Shown: one piece after another, positions 15,096-21,623 of the stretch | Layout: every line of letters starts with the position of its first letter | How positions within the stretch are numbered: the stretch's first letter is position 1 | Assembly: GCA_934343915.1 (NCBI GenBank) | Contig: CAKRIL010000038.1 | Coordinates: forward strand, 1 to 26,005 | Length of the DNA stretch: 26,005 nucleotides | Direction: 5' to 3' | DNA from: an uncultured Lachnospiraceae bacterium | GTDB lineage: Bacteria > Bacillota > Clostridia > Lachnospirales > Lachnospiraceae | The notes under the pieces: generated by a model | Databases searched by the model: none | What the model saw: only the letters and a program-made list of their open reading frames with translations | Told to the model about the DNA's origin: nothing | Position numbers and translations under genes: made by a program

Positions 15096-15443
15096 CTATG
15101 TATTCAACTCAAGACTTACCAAAAGTGCATGGTCAACCTTGCGGATTATCTCGCTGTCAAGGTGGCACACCTTATCCTTAAGCCTTTTCTTGTCTATTGT
15201 TCTAAGCTGTTCAAGTAAAATAACCGAGTCCTTTATAATATCATACTTTGAAGAATCTATCTCAACATGTGTCGGAAGCTTTGACTTATGCATCTGACTC
15301 GTTATTGCCGCACATATCACCGTAGGGCTGTGCTTGTTCCCTGTGTCGTTCTGAATTATAAGTACAGGTCTGATACCTCCCTGCTCAGAGCCAATCACAG
15401 GTCTTAAATCCGCATAATATATATCCCCTCGTCTGATTATCAT
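15096..15443 (-). CDS. mazF: MazF/EndoA-type mRNA endoribonuclease
   Basis: A 115-residue protein very close in length and sequence to B. subtilis NdoA (EndoA), which cuts mRNA at short sequence motifs. Visible landmarks are MIIRRGDIYYADL, GSEQGGIRPVLIIQND, AAITSQ, KLPTHVEI and SVILLEQLRTIDK; the arginine in GGIRPV and the Thr/Ser in AAITS match catalytic positions. An in-frame ATG 27 codons earlier exists, but the start at 15443 matches family length. It lies 96 bases after alr, as ndoA does near alr in B. subtilis, but there is no room for the expected MazE/EndoAI antitoxin (80-90 residues) between them or after mazF. Either the antitoxin is encoded elsewhere or this RNase is controlled differently. 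Confidence 0.94.
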   Translation of the reverse strand: MIIRRGDIYYADLRPVIGSEQGGIRPVLIIQNDTGNKHSPTVICAAITSQMHKSKLPTHVEIDSSKYDIIKDSVILLEQLRTIDKKRLKDKVCHLDSEIIRKVDHALLVSLELNT

Positions 15444-15539
15444 TTCTACACCCCGTTCCGCCATCGGCATCACAATCATTACACCATAAGTATTTCCAGC
15501 TTTTGCGGGAGTGTATTCATACAATATTCTCTTTTTCGG

Positions 15540-16694
15540 TTATTTTACATATATGCGCTTCACACGCTTATTAATATCGCACACGAACTCGTAATTGAAT
15601 CTGCCACACAGGTCTGAGAGCTCATCAACGGTAATCTCCTCTGCACCGTCATGTCCGAACATTGTCACCGTATCCTCAAGCTCCACATCAGGAATATCTG
15701 TTATATCAACCATCAGCTGATCCATACATATTCTTCCTGCAATCGGAGCTCGCTTTCCTCTTATAAGCACATAGCCCTTATTGGAAAGCTGTCTCGGATA
15801 GCCGTCACCGTAGCCTATCGAAACGGTAGCGATGGTTCTGTCACTCTGCGCCGTATATATGCCGCCGTAGCTTACCTCATCGCCCTTATCAATCGTCTTA
15901 ATATGTACCACATGGCTCTTAAGCTCCATCGCAGGATAGAGCTTCACATCATGTACCATCTCGTATGAGGGCTTCAAGCCATACAGGGTTATTCCCTGTC
16001 TTACCCACTCGAAGGTACACTCCGGCAAGTCGATAATTGCCGCAGAATTAGAGCAATGTCTGTATGTGAAGGTTATGTTCCTTCGTGCCAGTTCATCAAG
16101 CAGCATACAGAAGTTGTCATACTGCTTTCTCGCCTTATTCTTATCCGCCTCGTCAGCAGTGGCAAAATGCATAAAGATTCCATCGCAGATTATATCCGGC
16201 AGTTTCTTAATTCGCTCAATCTCATCCGCTGTCGGGATAATATCCTTCTCATGCTTAGCGGGAAGTCCTATTCTGTTCATTCCCGTGTCAATCTTAATAT
16301 GGCATCTGCCCGGCTTTCCCATACTATGTGCAAGCTCTGACAGCTCACATGCCTGTTCGTATGAAAACATCGACAGGATAACATCATTCTCTATCGCCTG
16401 TGCATATTCCTTAGGCGAAATATATCCCAAAACAATTATGTGAGTGCCTATTCCCGCCTGTCTCAGCTCCACTGCCTCTTCTATCGTTGCCACTGCAAAG
16501 CCGGCTGTCACGTCTTCGACGGCATGTGCCACCTCAACAGCTCCATGTCCGTATGCATCAGTCTTAATTACAGCTATAATTCCCGTATTATCAGGAAGCA
16601 GTCTCCTGCTTGTATCTATATTCCGTCTTATCGCAGATAAATCAACCTGTGCATACGCACGATTATATCCGCCCGTTGTATAATCAACTTTCAT
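15540..16694 (-). CDS. alr: Alanine racemase
   Basis: PLP enzyme that makes D-alanine for peptidoglycan. The ATG at 16694 is chosen because AGGAGG sits six bases upstream, giving 384 residues; an ATG ten codons earlier lacks this. The PLP-binding Lys44 is in VIKTDAYGHGA and the catalytic Tyr276 in DEVSYGGIYTA. The TIM-barrel segment HIKIDTGMNRIG and the C-terminal GRICMDQLMVDIT are also typical. It follows the NAD(P)HX repair gene by 74 bases and precedes mazF by 96, all on the same strand, matching the nnr-alr-mazF order found in many Firmicutes. Confidence 0.97.
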   Translation of the reverse strand: MKVDYTTGGYNRAYAQVDLSAIRRNIDTSRRLLPDNTGIIAVIKTDAYGHGAVEVAHAVEDVTAGFAVATIEEAVELRQAGIGTHIIVLGYISPKEYAQAIENDVILSMFSYEQACELSELAHSMGKPGRCHIKIDTGMNRIGLPAKHEKDIIPTADEIERIKKLPDIICDGIFMHFATADEADKNKARKQYDNFCMLLDELARRNITFTYRHCSNSAAIIDLPECTFEWVRQGITLYGLKPSYEMVHDVKLYPAMELKSHVVHIKTIDKGDEVSYGGIYTAQSDRTIATVSIGYGDGYPRQLSNKGYVLIRGKRAPIAGRICMDQLMVDITDIPDVELEDTVTMFGHDGAEEITVDELSDLCGRFNYEFVCDINKRVKRIYVK

Positions 16695-16768
16695 ACTATG
16701 CCTCCTAAATCCTCTTATCTGCAAAGCCGGAATACTTAGATGTAAACCATATCAGGCAGCATCGGAAT

Positions 16769-18313
16769 TCAATGCCTTCCTGTAAGAATTGATGGTATTG
16801 AATCAATCACATGGCTTGCCATAAGTGAATGCTGTCCACGTCCAATCGCAGCTGCATCCCCTGCTGCGGCATGAATCTGTACACCCATTGCAATCTTTTT
16901 AAAAAGCGGAATGTCCTTCCATGCTTCAACTGCTGCCAATATTCCGGTAAGCACATCCCCGCAGCCCGCCGTCGCCATTCCCGGATTCCCTGCGGTTGTG
17001 AGGAACACCTCTCCCTCAGGTGATGCTACTGCGCTTACAGCATCCTTAAGCACACAGTATACTCTATATCTATGTGCAAATTCAAGTGCATAATGTGGTA
17101 TATTCGAAGCTATTTCCGATACCGTGTATCCTGACATTCTGGACATCTCACCAACATGAGGTGTAACGATAAGCGGGTAAGCAGAGCTTCTGTATTCATC
17201 GCTGTTAAGCCATTTCTCCGTATCCTCGGAGATAATGTTAAGTGCATCCGCATCCGCTATTACAGGAACCTTCGAATGGAGGAGAACATACTTCACAATT
17301 CTCCTTGATGTCGCACTGACGGACATTCCCGGTCCGATTACAATCACGGTAGCTTTCCTCACAGCGTTCTTAAGCTCCTTCTCAGGCTCGTCATCATATG
17401 ATTTTACTATTGCCTCCGGAAGCACTGACTTAAGATACGGGTCAGCAGAACAATGTGTAATCACCGTCACAACTCCTGCCCCCGTCATATATGCCGCTTT
17501 CGCCGACATGAATGCCGCACCTGTCATATCCTCAGAGCCCGCAATTATAAGAGGCTTTCCATAATCTCCCTTATTTGACTGCCCTTCCCTCTCCGGAATT
17601 GAGAACGCAAGCTCCCTTCCTGCAAAGTACTGTGCAATGCTTCCGATTCTCGGAGAATTACTTTCAAAATCATAAGGAAGAAGTCCTATATCCTCCACAA
17701 AAAGCTCTCCCGCATACTTCTTCCCCGGATACAGCATTTCGCCAAGCTTGGCATACCCGAAAGCTACTGTACATTCCGCTTTCACTGCCGTTCCCATAAT
17801 ACTCCCGTCCGTAGAATTAATACCCGATGGAATATCTGCCGCGACAACAAGCTTCCCCGACTTATTGATACATTCAATAATTCTTGCGCACTCTCCTTCA
17901 ATATTCCGTGACAGGCCCGTTCCGAACATAGCATCCACAATTATATCATATACATCAAATACATCTTCGTGAATGTCCTCATTCCATTCAGTCACCGGAA
18001 TATCAAAAATCTTTGCCAGCTTAAGCTGTGCCTTGAATTCCTTGGTTGCATGTTCAATACTGCCTGTTATATATGCATGAACCCCATATTCCTTCGCCTG
18101 TAACAGACGAATTGCCGCAAGTCCGTCAGCTCCGTTATTGCCGACTGAACATACTACTGCAATATTACGAATACCATTTTCTACCGATTGCTGCGTTACC
18201 CTTTTTGCAATGTGCATTGCAGCCCTCTCAATAAGCACCATGGACGGCATTCCATTCTCAATCGAATATCTGTCAACGTTTCCCGCAAGCTCACCGTCAA
18301 TCGCTATTTTCAT
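16769..18313 (-). CDS. nnr: Bifunctional NAD(P)HX epimerase/dehydratase
   Basis: A 514-residue repair enzyme for hydrated NADH and NADPH. The N-terminal half (about 1-220) is the YjeF_N epimerase: SVGNNGADGLAAIRLL and VDAMFGTGLSRNIEG. The C-terminal half (about 230-514) is the ADP-dependent dehydratase with KGDYGKPLIIAGS, VIGPGMS, ADALNI and NPGMATAGCGDVLTGILAA, the last being the nucleotide-binding and catalytic segment. The ATG at 18313 follows GGAGG by six bases; the TTG codon just before it is not needed. The start overlaps the upstream coiled-coil gene by 17 bases, so the two are probably translated together. The domain fusion is the common bacterial form. Confidence 0.96.
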   Translation of the reverse strand: MKIAIDGELAGNVDRYSIENGMPSMVLIERAAMHIAKRVTQQSVENGIRNIAVVCSVGNNGADGLAAIRLLQAKEYGVHAYITGSIEHATKEFKAQLKLAKIFDIPVTEWNEDIHEDVFDVYDIIVDAMFGTGLSRNIEGECARIIECINKSGKLVVAADIPSGINSTDGSIMGTAVKAECTVAFGYAKLGEMLYPGKKYAGELFVEDIGLLPYDFESNSPRIGSIAQYFAGRELAFSIPEREGQSNKGDYGKPLIIAGSEDMTGAAFMSAKAAYMTGAGVVTVITHCSADPYLKSVLPEAIVKSYDDEPEKELKNAVRKATVIVIGPGMSVSATSRRIVKYVLLHSKVPVIADADALNIISEDTEKWLNSDEYRSSAYPLIVTPHVGEMSRMSGYTVSEIASNIPHYALEFAHRYRVYCVLKDAVSAVASPEGEVFLTTAGNPGMATAGCGDVLTGILAAVEAWKDIPLFKKIAMGVQIHAAAGDAAAIGRGQHSLMASHVIDSIPSILTGRH

Positions 18314-18929
18314 CAAACGCCTCCATAACTCCTGCCCCGAGCATTCCGTGCAGATATGTGTAAATTTCCTGGTTCTTGGTTTCTTTATCCTGCTTTATGA
18401 GGATTCTTTCCTTAAGCTTAAGTCTTGTCTCGTCAATCCACTGCGTAAGCTTCTCAATATCGCTCTTATTCTTATCTATCTTATTATAGCATACACGCAC
18501 ACTCTCAAAAATAAGCGCGTTATTGGCATCCTGTATGAGCCCCGGAAGCTCCTTCTGTTCCGCCTCAAGCTGTTCGAACTTCTCTCTCGACTCGACAATA
18601 AGCCGCTGGCTCACAGCCTGTTTCTTAAGGCGCTTAGCCTCCGGAAGGCTTGTGTCCTCTGCACTGTTAAGGACGCTCTGCGTAAGCTGTTCCCTGACAA
18701 CCTTGATGTCCTTAAGCTCCGTATTCACCTTGCCCTGGCGCTTGAGCAGCTCCTTAAGCGTCTTTTCAAGTCTTCTTATTTCAGGTGTCTTCTCACTCTC
18801 CGGAAACAGTCTGAGCCACCTCTCGTCTACATTAATTATCGGGATATTCTTTTTCTTTAACATGTCCCATATTTTCAGCTCCTCCGGAGTAAGCTGCTGT
18901 GTCTTCTTGTCCTTTAACATATGCTCCAT
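18297..18929 (-). CDS. Coiled-coil protein of unknown function
   Basis: A 210-residue cytoplasmic protein that I do not recognise as a named family. It is rich in Lys, Glu and Leu. Two long helical stretches at about 50-90 and 105-195 look like an antiparallel coiled coil. The first 45 residues (QQLTPEELKIWDMLKKKN then NVDERWLRLFPE) are the best candidate for a folded contact surface. No signal peptide, membrane helix or catalytic motif is seen. The ATG at 18929 lies directly against GGCGAGG; the ATG at 18920 is better spaced and may be the true start. It follows the rex terminator and overlaps nnr by 17 bases, so it leads the nnr-alr-mazF cluster, where acpS is often found in other Firmicutes. 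Confidence 0.8.
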   Translation of the reverse strand: MEHMLKDKKTQQLTPEELKIWDMLKKKNIPIINVDERWLRLFPESEKTPEIRRLEKTLKELLKRQGKVNTELKDIKVVREQLTQSVLNSAEDTSLPEAKRLKKQAVSQRLIVESREKFEQLEAEQKELPGLIQDANNALIFESVRVCYNKIDKNKSDIEKLTQWIDETRLKLKERILIKQDKETKNQEIYTYLHGMLGAGVMEAFDENSD

Positions 18930-18954
18930 CCTCGCCTAATCTGTCCTCATAATG

Positions 18955-18986
18955 AAAAACAGACCGTGCTCACAACACAGTCTGTT
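18955..18986 (-). terminator. Rho-independent terminator of rex
   Basis: On the minus strand, 11-base arms (18976-18986 and 18958-18968) pair with one G-U around a seven-base loop and run into five T (18959-18955). It starts 12 bases after the rex stop and separates rex from the coiled-coil-nnr-alr-mazF cluster. Confidence 0.8.
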
Positions 18987-18998
18987 ATAATGCGTATA

Positions 18999-19631
18999 TT
19001 ATCGCTCCCTGCGCGCAAGTCTGTATGACAACTGCATAAGGCTCTCTGATAAATGCACGTTCTCAACAACAACGTCATCCGCAAGTGCAAGGTCGGTATG
19101 TGCAAAGTTCCATATTGCCTTCACACCGGCAGCAGCCACATTCGCAGCCACATCCGCAGCGCATGCCTTAGGAATCGTGAGTGCCGCAATATCAATGTTC
19201 TCTCTGCGCACAAATTCAGGCATATCCTCCAGGCTCATCACCTCAATGCCTCTTACGGTCATCCCGACAAGCTTAGGATTAATGTCAAATATTCCCTTGA
19301 CAACAAAACCTCTCTTCTCAAAAGCCGAATAATTGGCAATCGCCTGTCCGAGATTACCTGCACCGATAATAATCATATTATGCTTCTTATCAATTCCTAA
19401 AATCTTGGCAATCTCCGAATGAAGATACTTCACATTGTATCCGTAACCCTGCTGTCCGAAACCTCCGAAATTGTTAAGATCTTGACGAATCTGTGACGCT
19501 GTAACCTTCATTCTCTCACTGAGTTCATTGGAGGAAATACGCTCAACACCGCTGTCTATAAGCTCCTCCAAATATCTGTAATACCTTGGAAGACGTCTGA
19601 CAACAGCCGTGGAAATCTCTCTTTCGTCCAT
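18999..19631 (-). CDS. rex: Redox-sensing transcriptional repressor Rex
   Basis: A 210-residue repressor that releases DNA when NADH is high, controlling fermentation and reductant-balancing genes in Gram-positive anaerobes. The N-terminal winged helix (about 1-80) has RRLPRYYRYLEEL and SSNELSERMKVTASQIRQDL. The Rossmann domain starts with IIIGAGNLGQAI (GAGNLG at 90-95), and a C-terminal swapped helix (LSESLMQLSYRLARR) closes it. The ATG at 19631 has AGGTG seven bases upstream; an upstream ATG five codons earlier reads through this site. It has its own promoter, with a Rex-like operator over the -35 box, and its own terminator. Proximity to an ABC-F gene recalls the ydiF-rex neighbourhood of B. 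subtilis. Confidence 0.97.
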   Translation of the reverse strand: MDEREISTAVVRRLPRYYRYLEELIDSGVERISSNELSERMKVTASQIRQDLNNFGGFGQQGYGYNVKYLHSEIAKILGIDKKHNMIIIGAGNLGQAIANYSAFEKRGFVVKGIFDINPKLVGMTVRGIEVMSLEDMPEFVRRENIDIAALTIPKACAADVAANVAAAGVKAIWNFAHTDLALADDVVVENVHLSESLMQLSYRLARRER

Positions 19632-19672
19632 TAAAATACACCTCATTAAAATAACAATATTAATATAATTAT

Positions 19673-19701
19673 ATTATATAGGCTTGTTAAAATAAAGTCA
19701 A
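19673..19701 (-). promoter_or_regulatory. Promoter of rex
   Basis: On the minus strand, TTGACT (19696-19701) and perfect TATAAT (19673-19678) are separated by 17 bases. The leader to the rex ATG is about 36 bases. Confidence 0.85.
19684..19701 (-). promoter_or_regulatory. Candidate Rex operator over the rex -35 box
   Basis: On the minus strand the 18 bases read TTGACTT-TATT-TTAACAA. The known Rex consensus is TTGTTAA-n4-TTAACAA: the right half is perfect and the left half keeps TTG only. It covers the -35 box and part of the spacer, where a repressor would block polymerase. Autoregulation is therefore plausible but not shown. Confidence 0.5.
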
Positions 19702-19709
19702 TGTAAATT

Positions 19710-21605
19710 TTACGATAACGTTTCCCAATCCTCATACAGCTTCGTGAGCTCTTCTTCGATTTCCTGCTTTCGTTCATTGAGCTTCATAAGCTTAGGCACA
19801 TCCGTATACACCTCCGGAAGTGCAAGCTGCTCATCAAGCTCTGCATTCTCAGCCTCAAGCTTTTCTATATTCTTCTCTATCTTTGCTATATCATTCTGCC
19901 TTTTTCTTAACCTTGCCTGTTCCTCTTTCTGTGCTTTCCAGTCGTCCTTTACGGCGGTGCTCTTCTCCTCCTTGACAGCCTTCACTTCCTTAGGTGCAAG
20001 TATATCCCTCTTTTCAAGGTAATAATCATAATTGCCGATATAGTTAGTGACCGTGTTGGCTGAAAGCTCAATGATTCGGCTCGCCGTCTTATTGATAAAG
20101 TATCGGTCATGCGATACATACAGAACGGTTCCCGTATATCTGTTGAGAGCGGATTCAAGAATCTCCTTCGACATGATATCAAGGTGGTTCGTAGGCTCAT
20201 CGAGAATCAGAAAGTTGGCATTGGACAGCATGAGCTTGGCAAGAGATACTCTTCCGCGCTCCCCGCCGCTTAGGTCGCCAATATTCTTAAATACGTCATC
20301 ACCCGTAAAAAGGAAGCACGCGAGCATGTTTCTGATCTGCGTATTGGTCATGCCTGGATACGCATCACCTATCTCCTCGAATACGGTCTTGTCCATGTGA
20401 AGCACATTGTGCTCCTGATCATAATAACCTATCTCAACGTTGGCTCCGAGCTTCACCTGTCCGGCATCGGCATCAATTATATGGTTGATTATCTTCAGTA
20501 TAGTGGTCTTGCCGGTTCCATTGTTGCCGATAAGAGCCACCTTCTCGCCCTTCTTTATCTCGAAGCTCACATCAGAAAAAAGCTGCTTATCTCCGAATGA
20601 CTTCGCCAAGCCCTCGATGCTTAAGACATCATTGCCGCTCTCCTTTGCAGGTTCAAGCTTAATATGCATGGTCTCCTGCCCGGTTATCGGCTTATCTATC
20701 ACTTCAATCTTGTCAAGCAGCTTCTCGCGGCTCTCCGCACGCTTGATGGACTTCTCGCGGTTGAAGGACTTAAGCTTGGCTATAACCTCCTCCTGATGCT
20801 TGATATCCCTCTGCTGATTGTAGTACTCCTTGAGCTTTGCATCCATAAGCTGCTTCTTCTTTGCCGCATAATCCGAATAATTTCCGGAAAATACACTCAC
20901 AACTCCGCGTTCAACCTCGATAACCTTCGTCACAACCTTGTCAAGAAAATAACGGTCATGTGCAACTATAATCACGCTTCCGTCGTAGTTGACAAGATAA
21001 TTTTCAAGCCATGCTATCGAGTTCATATCAAGATGGTTCGTAGGTTCATCAAGCATAATGATATCGGGCTTGGACAAAAGAAGTCTTCCGAGCGCAACCC
21101 TCGTCTTCTGTCCTCCTGAGAGTGTGTTCATCCTCTTGTCGAACTCCGGCTCCTCAAAGCCAAGTCCCTTGAGTACACCGACGACCTCACTCTTATAAGC
21201 ATATCCGTTCTGAAGCTCGAACTGGTGCATGCTCTTTGAATACGCCTCCATTACTGCCTCAAGCTCTGCGCCCTCCCTGCCGTGCATTTCAAGCTCAAGC
21301 CTTCTTATCCTGTGCTCAAGGTCAATAATATCCTGCTTCACACTCATGAGCTCGTCATATATCGTATTGTCGCCTGACAGATTCTGATGCTGTGCAAGAT
21401 ATCCTATCGTTCTGTCCTTTGCTATAACCACTTCACCGCTGTCGGCAGAATACTCACCCATTATAATCCGAAGCAATGTTGTCTTGCCGGCTCCGTTGAT
21501 TCCTACAATGGCTGCCTTTTCTTTTTCCTCAATATGAAATGAAGCGTTCTTTATAATCTCATCCACACCAAAGGACTTCGATATATTGTTACATGCTAAA
21601 ATCAT
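19710..21605 (-). CDS. ABC-F family ATPase (YdiF/Uup-like)
   Basis: A 631-residue soluble protein with two ABC ATPase domains and no membrane segment. ABC-F proteins act on the ribosome, in translation control or antibiotic resistance, rather than in transport. Domain one has Walker A GINGAGKTT (35-43), signature LSGGQKTR and Walker B/D-loop IIMLDEPTNHLD. Domain two repeats these as GNNGTGKTT, LSGGERGR and LILDEPTNHLD. A charged linker of the ABC-F type lies between them, and residues from about 560 form a Lys/Glu-rich coiled-coil tail as in YdiF and Uup. The ATG at 21605 follows the GH28-like gene by 18 bases with a weak ribosome site, so it is probably co-transcribed. No feature marks it as a resistance protein. 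Confidence 0.94.
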   Translation of the reverse strand: MILACNNISKSFGVDEIIKNASFHIEEKEKAAIVGINGAGKTTLLRIIMGEYSADSGEVVIAKDRTIGYLAQHQNLSGDNTIYDELMSVKQDIIDLEHRIRRLELEMHGREGAELEAVMEAYSKSMHQFELQNGYAYKSEVVGVLKGLGFEEPEFDKRMNTLSGGQKTRVALGRLLLSKPDIIMLDEPTNHLDMNSIAWLENYLVNYDGSVIIVAHDRYFLDKVVTKVIEVERGVVSVFSGNYSDYAAKKKQLMDAKLKEYYNQQRDIKHQEEVIAKLKSFNREKSIKRAESREKLLDKIEVIDKPITGQETMHIKLEPAKESGNDVLSIEGLAKSFGDKQLFSDVSFEIKKGEKVALIGNNGTGKTTILKIINHIIDADAGQVKLGANVEIGYYDQEHNVLHMDKTVFEEIGDAYPGMTNTQIRNMLACFLFTGDDVFKNIGDLSGGERGRVSLAKLMLSNANFLILDEPTNHLDIMSKEILESALNRYTGTVLYVSHDRYFINKTASRIIELSANTVTNYIGNYDYYLEKRDILAPKEVKAVKEEKSTAVKDDWKAQKEEQARLRKRQNDIAKIEKNIEKLEAENAELDEQLALPEVYTDVPKLMKLNERKQEIEEELTKLYEDWETLS

Positions 21606-21623
21606 TATTGTTCAGTTCTCTTT

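Noticed and set aside
15444..15539. A hidden antitoxin between alr and mazF
   Set aside because: The 96-base gap is too short for a MazE-type protein, and its open stretch is simply an in-frame extension of mazF.
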